Shown here: in pieces, positions 39,860-47,614 of the stretch
How the letters are laid out: each line of letters starts with the position of its first letter
How positions within the stretch are numbered: the stretch's first letter is position 1
Made by a program: the position numbers and the translations under genes
The notes under the pieces: generated by a model
The model's input: only the letters and a program-made list of their open reading frames with translations
Told to the model about the DNA's origin: nothing
The model's database searches: none
From: Candidatus Latescibacterota bacterium
GTDB taxonomy: Bacteria; Latescibacterota; UBA2968; UBA8231
Reading direction: 5' to 3'
Length of the DNA stretch: 48,692 nucleotides
NCBI GenBank assembly: GCA_022825185.1
Contig: JAJDYK010000193.1
Location: 1-48,692, forward strand

Positions 39860-41280
39860 CGCCTCCCAACATTCTCTGGATTTGCACGGATCAGCAGCGC
39901 TACGACACCATCGGCGCGCTTGGCTATGATCACGTTGATACGCCGCACGTCGATCGGCTGGTCGCAGAGGGTGTGGCTTTTACGCACGCCTATTGCCAAA
40001 GCCCGATCTGCACGCCGAGTCGTGCGAGTTTTCTCACTGGCCAGTACGCCAGTGCCGTGCACATCAACGGCAATGGCCTCGACAGTTTTCCCGACCACCC
40101 GCCGCTGGTCACGCGGATGTTGGCCGAAGCTGGGTACGACTGCGGGCTGATTGGCAAGCTGCACTTGGCCAGTGCCTATGGCCGCATTGAGCCGCGCGTC
40201 AACGATGGGTATCGCTACTGGGAGTACAGCCACGCGCCCCGCGACGACTGGCCGCAGGGACACGGCTATGCCGATTGGGTGAGGGAAAAGGGGGAAGTCT
40301 TAGGCGAGTTGATGAAGCAATATCCTCACGGATTGCCCGCCGAGTTCCACCAGACGACGTGGTGCGCCGAGAAAACTATTGAGTTTATGAGCGAAAAACG
40401 CGACAGCCCTTGGTTGGCGAGTGTCAACATTTACGACCCACACCCGCCGTTCAATCCGCCGCAGAGCTACCGCGACCGCTTTGATCCTGCGGCTATGCCC
40501 GGACCGCTTTTCGCCGACAGCGACTTGGCACAGCAGGAAAAGCTAGTGGGGATTGATTTCCAATCCAAGGGACGGCGGCCCGATCAACTCGATATCCGCG
40601 ACCCTTTGCACAAAGACCGGTCGACGCCCGGGGCTGACGTCCGCGTATTGCAGGCGGCGTACTGCGCGATGATTAAGCAGATCGACGATCAAGTGGGAAG
40701 GATGTTAGCCGCGCTCGAAGACACGGGCCAGCGCGACAATACAGTGGTGATTTTTACGTCCGATCACGGCGAAATGCTCGGCGACCACGGGTTGATCCAG
40801 AAGGGTTGCCGCTTTTACGAGGGTTTGGTGAGGGTGCCGCTGATTTTTTCTTGGCCGGGACACTTTGAGGAAGGATTGGTGCGCGACGATCTGGTCGAGC
40901 TGACCGACAAAGCGCCGACGCTTTTGGAGTTGGCCGGGCTAGAGGTGCCGGGGCGGATGACCGGTCGCTCGCTTGTGCCGATCTTGAGCGGTGAGAGCGA
41001 GCAACCGCACCGCGATTTTGTCCGCTGCGAGTACTACGACGCCTTGGCCGCACCCGATGGGACCTTTGCCACCATGTACCGCGATGAGCGCTACAAGTTA
41101 GTGCTCTACCACGGGCACGATTTGGGCGAGCTGTACGACTTGCAAGAGGACCCGGGTGAGTTTGAAAACATGTGGGACGAGCCGGAAGCGCAGCCGCTCA
41201 AGTTGGAGCTGATGCAAAAGAGCTTCGACGCTTCAATGCTGGCGATGGACCGAGGGCCTCGGCGCGTGGGGCCGATGTGA
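39856..41280 (+). CDS. Type I sulfatase (formylglycine-dependent)
   Basis: 474 residues from the ATG at 39856, in ATGA overlap with the RHH gene. The catalytic Cys52 lies in CTPSRASFLTG, the C-x-P-S-R site that is turned into formylglycine. Metal ligands are in LWICTDQQRYDT and FTSDHGEMLGDHG. The C-terminal part (GELYDLQEDPGEFENMWD) is the usual end of arylsulfatase-like proteins. No signal peptide is visible, so it acts in the cytoplasm on small sulfate or phosphonate esters, or is a choline-sulfatase-like enzyme; the substrate is unknown. A formylglycine-generating enzyme is needed but is not encoded here. The stop overlaps the FdhD start by one base (TGATG). Confidence 0.95.
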   Translation: MTPPNILWICTDQQRYDTIGALGYDHVDTPHVDRLVAEGVAFTHAYCQSPICTPSRASFLTGQYASAVHINGNGLDSFPDHPPLVTRMLAEAGYDCGLIGKLHLASAYGRIEPRVNDGYRYWEYSHAPRDDWPQGHGYADWVREKGEVLGELMKQYPHGLPAEFHQTTWCAEKTIEFMSEKRDSPWLASVNIYDPHPPFNPPQSYRDRFDPAAMPGPLFADSDLAQQEKLVGIDFQSKGRRPDQLDIRDPLHKDRSTPGADVRVLQAAYCAMIKQIDDQVGRMLAALEDTGQRDNTVVIFTSDHGEMLGDHGLIQKGCRFYEGLVRVPLIFSWPGHFEEGLVRDDLVELTDKAPTLLELAGLEVPGRMTGRSLVPILSGESEQPHRDFVRCEYYDALAAPDGTFATMYRDERYKLVLYHGHDLGELYDLQEDPGEFENMWDEPEAQPLKLELMQKSFDASMLAMDRGPRRVGPM

Positions 41281-42098
41281 TGGAGCGGCAGCAGCGGGTG
41301 ACGCAGCGGCCGATCTGGCGATTCCGCGAGGAGGACAAAGCGGCCGAAGACGACTGCGTGACGGTCGAGGAGCCGCTGGAAATCCGCGTCGAGGAGACGC
41401 CGATCGCAGTGGTCATGCGTACCCCACGCCACGACTTTGAGTTGGCGGCTGGCTTCTTGTGTACCGAGGGGCTGATCCAATCACCGCAGGAGTTGGGCGC
41501 GATCTCGTACTGCACGGCTGCGGAGCCGCCCAACGAGGAGAATATCATCGAGGTCAAGCTGGCCGCTGGCGTGGACTTTGATCGGCAGAGACTCCAGCGC
41601 AACTTCTACGCCTCGTCGAGTTGCGGAGTCTGCGGCAAGGCTAGCATTGAGGCTATCACCTGCGAGGCCCCTGCGTTGACGGGAGATTTTACCGTGCCGC
41701 TGGCCATGCTTTATGGCCTCAGCGACCGCATGCGCCAGGCACAGGATGTATTCGAGCAAACCGGCTCGCTGCACGCGGCGGCGCTATTTGATTCGGCGGG
41801 CGACTTGCTCGTCCTGCGCGAGGACGTGGGGCGGCACAACGCAGTCGATAAGATCATAGGCCACTACGCGCTGCGCAACGAACCGGTGCCGGCGAAGAGC
41901 GTACTGATGGTCAGCGGGCGCACCAGCTTTGAGATCGTGCAGAAGGCGCGGATGGCGGGGATAGCGGTGGTTGCCGCTGTATCGGCACCGTCGAGCTTGG
42001 CGGTGGATCTGGCGCGGGAATCGGGGATGACGCTGCTGGGATTTTTGCGCGGGCGGGGATTCAATGTATATACCGGAGAAAAGCGAATTGTCGTTTAA
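41280..42098 (+). CDS. fdhD: FdhD sulfurtransferase (formate dehydrogenase maturation)
   Basis: 272 residues from the ATG at 41280, sharing its A with the sulfatase stop. The transfer Cys pair is Cys115 and Cys118 in SSSCGVCGK. Other FdhD segments are EEPLEIRVEETPIAVVMRTP, FELAAGFLCTEGLI, LREDVGRHNAVDKIIG and VSGRTSFEIVQKA. FdhD passes sulfur from IscS to the molybdenum/tungsten bis-MGD cofactor so that formate dehydrogenase becomes active. No formate dehydrogenase or cofactor gene is in the window. The tight overlap with the sulfatase suggests shared translation, though a shared pathway is not apparent. A TIM-barrel gene follows after 24 bases. Confidence 0.95.
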   Translation: MERQQRVTQRPIWRFREEDKAAEDDCVTVEEPLEIRVEETPIAVVMRTPRHDFELAAGFLCTEGLIQSPQELGAISYCTAAEPPNEENIIEVKLAAGVDFDRQRLQRNFYASSSCGVCGKASIEAITCEAPALTGDFTVPLAMLYGLSDRMRQAQDVFEQTGSLHAAALFDSAGDLLVLREDVGRHNAVDKIIGHYALRNEPVPAKSVLMVSGRTSFEIVQKARMAGIAVVAAVSAPSSLAVDLARESGMTLLGFLRGRGFNVYTGEKRIVV

Positions 42099-42122
42099 TT
42101 TTTCCACGTAAAGGAGAGAACA

Positions 42123-42995
42123 ATGGCGAAGAAAAAGCAGGCTAGAAGACCGCAGCTCAAACTCTGTGCCGCGGCGTGGACGTTGACCAATTACCCGTCC
42201 GAAGCCAAGCAGTGGTCGATGGATCGCAAAGTCCGCGCGGCCAAGGACGCTGGCTTTGCCGGTTTTAGTGCTGGGGCCGATCCCGAGATTGCCGAGGCGT
42301 GTGCCAAGCACGGGCTACAGCTCGTCGGTGGGGTCGATATAGCCACGGTGGAAGAAGCCGAGCCGAAACTGGCGGCTTTTAAGGAAGCTGGTGCCAAACA
42401 CATCAACGTCCAGCTTTGCGACCACGATACCGAGATCCGCAAGGCGGTGACGGTGGCGCGGGCAGTGATGAAAGCGGGCAAAGAGCTCAAGATCAAACCA
42501 GCCATTGAGTGGCACCGCGACACGTGTACTGAGACTCCTGAGAAGGGTCTGGCGCTGGCGGAACAGTACGAAAAGCGCTACAAGGAGAAGCTGCGCACGA
42601 ATTTCGACCACTCGCACCCGGCGATCATCAAACAGCTTCGGCCCACCAACTTCTGGGAGCGCATCTCTGAGTACCGCCCCGACCTGCTCAAGATGAGCGA
42701 GTTGATTCACTTCCGCACCTTTACGGGCAGCCATTGCCAGACGCCGGTCACCAATGGGCGCGGGGTGCTGGACGCGGATTTTATCACTTGGCGCGACAAC
42801 TTCCTCAAACACTTGCTCTACAACTGGGTCAAAGGACAGCGCGGCGCTACCGAGCTATGGGCGGTCGTCGAACTGGGGCCGAAGGGTTCGGGGTATGCGC
42901 TCGACTGTTTTCCCGACGTGTGGAAGGACGCGATCGTCGCGCGCGGCGAGATCGAGAAGGCGTTTAAGGGGGCGCTGAGGAAAGCGAAGAAGTAG
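42123..42995 (+). CDS. Xylose isomerase-like TIM-barrel protein
   Basis: 290 residues with a strong AAAGGAGAG site before the ATG. After a basic start (AKKKQARRPQ) the barrel begins LKLCAAAWTLTNYPS. Later segments KDAGFAGFSAGADPEI, GLQLVGGVDIATVEEAEPKL, AKHINVQLCDHD, KPAIEWHRDTCTETPEKGL and NFDHSHPAI carry the Glu, His and Asp ligands expected of the AP-endonuclease-2/sugar isomerase fold. It is probably a cytoplasmic sugar isomerase or epimerase. It is not a close copy of the isomerase at 4459-5283. It may be cotranscribed with the sulfatase-FdhD unit 24 bases upstream. Its substrate is unknown. Confidence 0.85.
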   Translation: MAKKKQARRPQLKLCAAAWTLTNYPSEAKQWSMDRKVRAAKDAGFAGFSAGADPEIAEACAKHGLQLVGGVDIATVEEAEPKLAAFKEAGAKHINVQLCDHDTEIRKAVTVARAVMKAGKELKIKPAIEWHRDTCTETPEKGLALAEQYEKRYKEKLRTNFDHSHPAIIKQLRPTNFWERISEYRPDLLKMSELIHFRTFTGSHCQTPVTNGRGVLDADFITWRDNFLKHLLYNWVKGQRGATELWAVVELGPKGSGYALDCFPDVWKDAIVARGEIEKAFKGALRKAKK

Positions 42996-43026
42996 CGTTT
43001 TACTTGGTTCAGAGCGTGATAGGGAC

Positions 43027-43566
43027 ATGTTACCAAGAACATGGTCGGAGGGGCAGATTGTCGTACGGGCGGTCGAGGTAGCGCAGACGCCAGCGCTCCA
43101 TGCCGTGTCTATGGAATGTGTGGACACCGTCGGGCTCGATCCCACTTTTGCCGAGGTGCCCGAAAGCGAAATCGGTGAGTTGGTGGAGCAGTCAGTAGCG
43201 GAGGAGGCGCAGGAACGCGGCTTCCGCATGAGGGGCATTCACGTCGGACCGGCTGAAGAGCTGGCTGGGTACTTTCATCTTACCGAAGATGTTCCCACTG
43301 CAGGGGAGGTTTGCCTCTCGATCCTCTCGATCCGGCCGCGATTCCGGCGCAGCGGCGTTGGCACGGCAGTCATTAAAAGCCTCAAGAAGGTGCTATCCGC
43401 CCAAGGTTTCCGCTTCGCCCTCGGACCTGTCTATCTAGCCAATATTCCGGCCTTGCTATTCTGGACTCGATTAGGTTTCACCGAGATTGTCCCCCGTCGC
43501 GGAGACTACGTAAGCTACGAACGGGAGAAGCCCTGTATCGTCTTGCGGGCATCGCTCGGCGGGTAG
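43027..43566 (+). CDS. GNAT family N-acetyltransferase
   Basis: 179 residues. The acetyl-CoA loop is IRPRFRRSGVGTAVIKSL (R-x-x-G-x-G/A pattern), preceded by the strand VCLSILSI and followed by ALGPVYLANIPALLFWTRLGFTEI, the helix-strand motif B with the Asn often seen at the CoA amide. The N-terminal 60 residues (IVVRAVEVAQTPALHAV, ESEIGELVEQSVAEEAQERG) form the substrate lid and differ widely among members, so the acceptor cannot be named. The ATG follows a modest AGGGAC site. It lies 31 bases after the isomerase and converges on the broken toxin-antitoxin genes. Confidence 0.88.
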   Translation: MLPRTWSEGQIVVRAVEVAQTPALHAVSMECVDTVGLDPTFAEVPESEIGELVEQSVAEEAQERGFRMRGIHVGPAEELAGYFHLTEDVPTAGEVCLSILSIRPRFRRSGVGTAVIKSLKKVLSAQGFRFALGPVYLANIPALLFWTRLGFTEIVPRRGDYVSYEREKPCIVLRASLGG

Positions 43567-43598
43567 GCGATCCTGCGAGAGTCGGGTCACGTTCTTTT

Positions 43599-43623
43599 CC
43601 GAACCTTAACCGAACCGAGATGG
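43599..43623. repeat. 25-base direct repeat, copy at 44112-44136
   Basis: The two copies differ at three of 25 positions. On the minus strand each encodes the last residues PSRFG, a TAA stop and the following GGTTCGG of an antitoxin-type gene. They mark the ends of two related antitoxin genes about 510 bases apart. Confidence 0.85.
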
Positions 43624-43848
43624 CTCGCGCATCGGCTCGCGCGGTGGTATGTCCAGTTCCACACCGCCCAAGGGCGCGAAACGAGCGCGTATGGAGCGGG
43701 CTAAATTGGCGGGGGGCGCAGGTTCGGTAAGTGCCATCCGCAGAATTGCCAGCGTTTCCTCCTCCATCGAGCGACCGTGCTCGGCCGCTTGGACGCGCAG
43801 GCGCTGCTGTGTGTCATCGTCGAGGTTGCGGATTGTCATGCTGGCCAT
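43606..43848 (-). CDS. FitA/VapB-type antitoxin without its toxin
   Basis: 80 residues from the ATG at 43848, chosen because GGAGGTGAAGCAC lies just before it. The start MASMTIRNLDDDTQQRLRVQ and AAEHGRSMEEETLAILRMAL are the ribbon-helix-helix half of FitA-type antitoxins. The tail (VELDIPPREPMREPSRFG) is the usual toxin-binding end rich in Pro and acidic residues. In intact loci a VapC/FitB PIN-domain RNase starts within a few bases of this stop. Here the bases after the stop read GGTTCGG, then diverge, and a GNAT gene comes in from the other side. The gene looks complete but orphaned. It might still repress its own promoter or neutralise a toxin encoded elsewhere. Confidence 0.85.
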   Translation of the reverse strand: MASMTIRNLDDDTQQRLRVQAAEHGRSMEEETLAILRMALTEPAPPANLARSIRARFAPLGGVELDIPPREPMREPSRFG

Positions 43849-43853
43849 GTGCT

Positions 43854-44027
43854 TCACCTCCAATCACAGAAAATTATGTTCCCCGCCCGGGCGATGTCGT
43901 TCAGGGCGGCGTAAATAAGACTCCCGTCGCCCGGATCTTCCTCGGCGCATGCTTCTAGGTAAAGGCGCACATCTTCTTGGGTGCGCAGATGCTCCGTGAC
44001 ATCCCATTTTGTGAACGATTCGGTCAT
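43854..44027 (-). pseudogene. Truncated HigA-type addiction-module antidote
   Basis: 57 codons from the ATG at 44027: MTESFTKWDVTEHLRTQEDV, then YLEACAEEDPGDGSLIYAALNDIARA, the exact opening of the putative addiction module antidote family (HigA-like, normally about 100 residues with an HTH). After NDIARA the reading changes to GNIIFCDWR and stops, so the DNA-binding helices are missing. The last bases supply the SD site of the FitA gene. Its start overlaps the stop of a toxin remnant (ATGA), as in intact toxin-antitoxin pairs. Non-functional as an antitoxin repressor, most likely. Confidence 0.8.
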
Positions 44028-44062
44028 ATCTGTCTCCAGTCCTTCGCCAGTCGTCTAGCGCA
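44024..44062 (-). pseudogene. C-terminal stub of a HigB/RelE-type toxin
   Basis: In the frame ending at the TGA that overlaps the antidote ATG, the minus strand reads CARRLAKDWRQI and stop. This matches the usual C-terminus of addiction-module killer proteins (Gp49/HigB-like), in which an ARxLAxDW helix ends just before the antidote. Everything upstream of these dozen codons is missing and is replaced by a palindrome. Confidence 0.65.
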
Positions 44063-44083
44063 CCCTTTGAAAGTGACAAAGGG
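44063..44083. repeat. REP-like palindrome at a toxin gene junction
   Basis: CCCTTTG (44063-44069) and CAAAGGG (44077-44083) are perfect inverted arms around a seven-base centre. It lies precisely between the VapC start stub and the HigB end stub, so it may be an inserted repeat element or the scar of the deletion that fused them. Confidence 0.65.
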
Positions 44084-44091
44084 CAACCTTT

Positions 44092-44172
44092 GGTATCAAG
44101 CAGGATCATACCCGAACCTTAGCCGAATCGGGATGGTCCTGCGGCGCGCAGGTCATCACGCGCGGCGGATAT
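44092..44172 (-). pseudogene. Remnant of a second FitA-FitB (VapBC) pair
   Basis: On the minus strand, the end of an antitoxin-like frame (ISAARDDLRAAGPSRFG and TAA at 44119-44121) is followed, after GGTTCGGGT, by ATGATCCTGCTTGATACC. This encodes MILLDT, the hallmark first six residues of VapC/FitB PIN-domain toxins. The toxin frame then runs straight into the palindrome. The antitoxin has no recognisable start. About 27 codons remain of what were two genes. Confidence 0.65.
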
Positions 44173-44218
44173 ATCGTGGCGCTGCGTTATATTTTTCAGG
44201 TCTCGGGCATTTATAGGG

Positions 44219-44230
44219 CGAGTGCACTCG
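44219..44230. promoter_or_regulatory. Perfect 12-base palindrome before the ECF sigma gene
   Basis: CGAGTGCACTCG is its own reverse complement and ends 15 bases before the GTG, just ahead of the AAAAAAGGAG ribosome site. A symmetric site in this position could bind a dimeric regulator or mask translation. A chance palindrome of 12 bases is uncommon in so small a region but not excluded. Confidence 0.35.
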
Positions 44231-44245
44231 AAAAAAGGAGTTTCC

Positions 44246-46108
44246 GTGAACGACGCCCAACTGATAGAGGCGTGCTTGGAGGGGGATCACCGCGCCTACG
44301 CGCTCCTGGTCGATCGTTATCGCTACCCCGTCTTCGGGCTGTGTCTGAGCTATGTCAAGGATTTCGACGCGGCCGAGGACGCGGCGCAGGAGGCGCTGAT
44401 CGCTGTCTACCTGAAGCTGGAAAGCCTGCCCGAGCCGCAAAAATTCGGCCCTTGGCTGCGGACCATCGCCGCCAACCAGTGCCGCATGTGGCTCCGGCGC
44501 CAGCGCCGACAGGTTGCCATTGACGAAGAAAAAGCGGTCGTTGACCCCACCCCGTCGCCGGCGGAGCAAGTGCTTTCACGCGAGCGTCGGCAGCGGGTTC
44601 TGGCCGCTGTCTCCCGACTGAGCCGGCTGCAACAACAGGCCGTGGTCCTTTTTTATCTCGAGGGCCTCTCGCTCAAGCGGATCGCCGCCTTTCTCGACGT
44701 CGCGGTACCTACCGTCGAGCAGAGGCTCTACCGGGCGCGCCTCAACCTAAAAGAGGAGATGACAACCATGGTCAAGGAAAATCTGCAAGAACACCGTCTG
44801 CCCGAGGACTTCACGCAGGAAGTAGTACAAGAGGCGCTGGCCCGGGGTCGGCATCTGTTACAGGAGCGCCAGTGGCCCGAAGCCCGCAAAGCCTTCAATC
44901 GCATCGTCGCCGCCGTGCCGGACCACCTCGAAGCCCACCGAGGGTTGGCCCTATCCTTTGACGGCGAAACCCGCGAGGCTCTGCGACAGGACGCGCACTT
45001 CAGCAACGGCCGCCTGCTCGACAATACCTTCACCGCTCTGCACAAAGTCTGCGAACTGGGTGCCGACGATCCAGAGGTCGCCCGCGCGCTCGGCCGGCTC
45101 TACTCGCACTATGGCCGCCACGAAGAAGGCGGCCAATGCCTCGAAAGGGCCGCCGACCGCCTCGACGACTGGCGGCGCAGCGTGCCGTTGTACAAAATGG
45201 CCATCTCCGTCTACTACCACTCCCACTACACCGGACGCGGCGACCATATGGAAGCCTGCGTGCGCTGCCACCGCCGCGCCCGCCAGCTCGTGCCCGCGGA
45301 CTGGCCGCCGCGCCGCCGCTTTGCGCTTTGGCAGCCCTCTGGGATGAGTATGGCCTACGCGCATTTGGGATTGAGTCAAGAAGTCTTCGACGAGTTGGAC
45401 GCACTCAAGGCGCAAAGCGAGGACGAATGGTCGGTGGAGGAGTGTTTCCAATACTACGGCATCTGCTCCAACCAGTACCGGGAAATGGGTCAGTGGGATG
45501 AGGTGGAGGAGCACAGCCGAGCCTATGTCGATTGGGCCAAGGCCCTGTCTGCCGCTGACCCGCGCCTCCAGATCCGGCCTTTGGCGCTCACCGAAGAAGG
45601 CGACGAAAACGCCGGCGCGCACAACGGCGATGACTTCCGCTGGTGGACGGTGTGCTACGCGCTCGCCGACCGCATTCTGCGGGCGAGGCACGAGACGGGG
45701 CGTGCAACCGCAGACATCCTCGTCGAACTCGACAGGGCACTCAACCAGCACCAGAGCGCTGGATCCTATTCCATCGCCGGACAATCTGCCTGCGAAACCG
45801 GCCACTACTCGGAGGCACTGCGCTATTTGCGCAAGGAGGAGGAACTGGGCGGTCGGCTCGCCAATCGCGGCGACATCTATCTGGCCGCCGCACTCGTCGC
45901 GCTAGGGCAGGTGGAGGAGGGGAAGGAACGGCTGCGCAACATCTACGGCCGACTCGTGGCCAACGGCCAGTGCCGGAGTTGGTTCGGCAAGCTGTCCGCC
46001 TTTGACGCGATCCGCGGGGACTCGGAACTGGTCGAACTGGTCGATGAATGGGAACGGGCCGAGCGCGTAGGCGCGCCTACGGCGAGCGCAAATCCGCAAG
46101 GCGGCTGA
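44246..46108 (+). CDS. ECF sigma factor fused to a long TPR-type C-terminal domain
   Basis: 620 residues from a GTG at 44246 with AAAAAAGGAG five bases ahead. Residues 5-75 are sigma region 2 (LIEACLEGDHRAYALLVDRY, DAAEDAAQEALIAVYLKLES, FGPWLRTIAANQC). Residues 115-170 are region 4 (RLSRLQQQAVVLFYLEGLSL, IAAFLDVAVPTVEQRLYRAR). An ordinary ECF would end there at about 180. The remaining 440 residues are helical repeats of TPR type (ARGRHLLQERQWPEARKAFN, PEVARALGRLYSHYGRHEEG, ALRYLRKEEELGGRLANRG), which probably replace a separate anti-sigma by folding over or sensing partners. A phosphorylation- or ligand-driven switch is possible. No anti-sigma gene is adjacent. Target promoters are unknown. 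Confidence 0.9.
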   Translation: MNDAQLIEACLEGDHRAYALLVDRYRYPVFGLCLSYVKDFDAAEDAAQEALIAVYLKLESLPEPQKFGPWLRTIAANQCRMWLRRQRRQVAIDEEKAVVDPTPSPAEQVLSRERRQRVLAAVSRLSRLQQQAVVLFYLEGLSLKRIAAFLDVAVPTVEQRLYRARLNLKEEMTTMVKENLQEHRLPEDFTQEVVQEALARGRHLLQERQWPEARKAFNRIVAAVPDHLEAHRGLALSFDGETREALRQDAHFSNGRLLDNTFTALHKVCELGADDPEVARALGRLYSHYGRHEEGGQCLERAADRLDDWRRSVPLYKMAISVYYHSHYTGRGDHMEACVRCHRRARQLVPADWPPRRRFALWQPSGMSMAYAHLGLSQEVFDELDALKAQSEDEWSVEECFQYYGICSNQYREMGQWDEVEEHSRAYVDWAKALSAADPRLQIRPLALTEEGDENAGAHNGDDFRWWTVCYALADRILRARHETGRATADILVELDRALNQHQSAGSYSIAGQSACETGHYSEALRYLRKEEELGGRLANRGDIYLAAALVALGQVEEGKERLRNIYGRLVANGQCRSWFGKLSAFDAIRGDSELVELVDEWERAERVGAPTASANPQGG

Positions 46109-46237
46109 AATCCCTACGAGGGCAGGGTCACATTCTGACGTTGCGCATAAGAAGGTGTTGAGCTATGCGGCCGTGGTTTCGGTTTTCTGCGGACTCGCTC
46201 AAGGCGGCTTACTGGTACGACCAAGCGTAGCGGGAGC

Positions 46238-46480
46238 CTATCCGCTAAATGCCTTAAACGCCAGCCCTGCAATCGCTAGGATCGTCGTGATCTGTAGCGG
46301 TATCACCCAACGGTAGAGTCGGTCAATTTTGCCTTCCAGCACCTCGCGATTGGCGTCAACTTTGGTCTCGATGCGGCCTAGGCGAACGTCGATTTGCTCG
46401 ATAATGCCCTCTAACCGGGCGATGCGCCCCTCATGGTCTAACAGATGCGGACGCTCCGGCGACGGATGGGATTCACTCAT
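46238..46480 (-). CDS. Small coiled-coil tail-anchored protein
   Basis: 80 residues from the ATG at 46480, set by the CCGGAGGTTGATA site just before it; the longer frame is dropped. A polar start (SESHPSPERPHLLDHEGRI) leads to a heptad coil (ARLEGIIEQIDVRLGRIETK, then VDANREVLEGKIDRLYRWV) and a C-terminal membrane helix (PLQITTILAIAGLAFKAF). The layout is the same as that of the protein at 20899-21288 and of XhlA-like proteins, but without the tandem 11-residue repeats. No enzymatic role is expected. It stands alone between the ECF gene (opposite strand) and a PhyH gene (same strand, 215 bases away). Confidence 0.75.
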   Translation of the reverse strand: MSESHPSPERPHLLDHEGRIARLEGIIEQIDVRLGRIETKVDANREVLEGKIDRLYRWVIPLQITTILAIAGLAFKAFSG

Positions 46481-46695
46481 TATCAACCTCCGGTTGGTAA
46501 ACAGCATACAGCGCAAAAACTTCTGCACCGGATACTGCAATATCTATGCCACAGCGGCCGTCCAGTGGCAAGACCAGAGCCGTGCGGAGTAAAACTGTAT
46601 CGGCCACGACCCAGCCATGAGACCTTGCGTAACGTCCGTTACTCGATTAGAGCCTAGGCCATTGAGTGGAAATCCACGAGTGCTATCCCTGTTGT

Positions 46696-47541
46696 TCAGA
46701 CGATTCCCCACGTCACTCGTCCCAACTCGCGCGACCGCTCCCGATCATACGCTGGATCGATGTCGAATTCGCGATCCAGCCACAGGACCTCCCGCTGCTC
46801 GGGACTCAGCGCATCGAGCAGTTCAGGCGTCAGGTAATCCCCCCACGTAAAGCGATGGTTGTCGATCGCGTGGGGATGGAACAGCCAGTGGCTCAGATAC
46901 CGGCAGTCACTGGTGCGGTTGAGCCACGTTGAGTGAAACAGCTTGGCATGGCGGACGATTAGCTGGTGGGGTTCTACCTCTAGGGAAATCTCGTCGTCGA
47001 GTGCGACATCTTCCCAGCCGTCATCGGCCTGCGAACCGACAATCCCCCGTTCATCCCTGAGCCGGGCGGCCGTCTCTTGGAGAGAGGTGGGCGGTCCGGT
47101 GTGACTGCCTGAGACGATGCGCAGACACCCATTGGCGCGCGACGCCCCGGAGAAGTAGTGCATGAACTCCGCCCATCCCGGCCCCCCGTCGATGTGCCAT
47201 CCCACCGATCGGTTCGGGGCTTGCTCATTGATGCCGCCGTTGCGCAGATAGATGTCGCGGTCCTCGTTCAGTTGGCGGGCGAGCTCGATGATTTCGGGAT
47301 GCAGGATGATCTGCATGAACGGCAGGGAGTGATCGAGGGCACACCAGTACGAATCTTCCACCTGCGGCCGTAGGTAAAAGTGATTCCTCTTACTGCCGTC
47401 TGTCGGCCCCAACGATGGATCTTGGGAAGCCTTTTCGACCGCGGCCATGCACGCCTCGGTGAGACTTTGGGGGAACGGGCAGTCGACGATGACGTAGCCT
47501 TCAGTGCGGTACTGATCTAATTGTGCTTCGCTGAATTTCAT
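46696..47541 (-). CDS. Phytanoyl-CoA dioxygenase (PhyH) family oxygenase
   Basis: 281 residues from the ATG at 47541 (GAGGACAACAGC ahead); the frame remains open far upstream, but that part lies over the fumarase gene and is a shadow. Iron ligands are His116 and Asp118 in VGWHIDGGPG and His203 in KLFHSTWLNRT, with Arg214 for 2-oxoglutarate. RANGCLRIVSGSHTGPP is the typical family loop. The N-terminus (FSEAQLDQYRTEGYVIVDCP) is standard. The C-terminal extension (YDRERSRELG) is longer than in the PhyH at 13836-14624. The substrate is not known. It follows fumarase on the same strand after 73 bases and may be in its operon. Confidence 0.93.
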   Translation of the reverse strand: MKFSEAQLDQYRTEGYVIVDCPFPQSLTEACMAAVEKASQDPSLGPTDGSKRNHFYLRPQVEDSYWCALDHSLPFMQIILHPEIIELARQLNEDRDIYLRNGGINEQAPNRSVGWHIDGGPGWAEFMHYFSGASRANGCLRIVSGSHTGPPTSLQETAARLRDERGIVGSQADDGWEDVALDDEISLEVEPHQLIVRHAKLFHSTWLNRTSDCRYLSHWLFHPHAIDNHRFTWGDYLTPELLDALSPEQREVLWLDREFDIDPAYDRERSRELGRVTWGIV

Positions 47542-47614
47542 GCTGTTGTCCTCGCCGACTTCGGTTGCTTCAGGTCTGTCCGTCGCCATCGCTTCCGGAC
47601 GAGTGATCGGCCTA

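Noticed and set aside
41280..42098. A formate dehydrogenase locus
   Set aside because: Only the maturation factor FdhD is present; no catalytic or electron-transfer subunit lies in the window.
43864..44109. An 81-codon frame starting MILLDTKG that could be called a gene
   Set aside because: Only the first six codons look like a VapC start; the rest runs antisense-like or out of frame through the palindrome, the HigB stub and the HigA antidote. It is a chance fusion of remnants.
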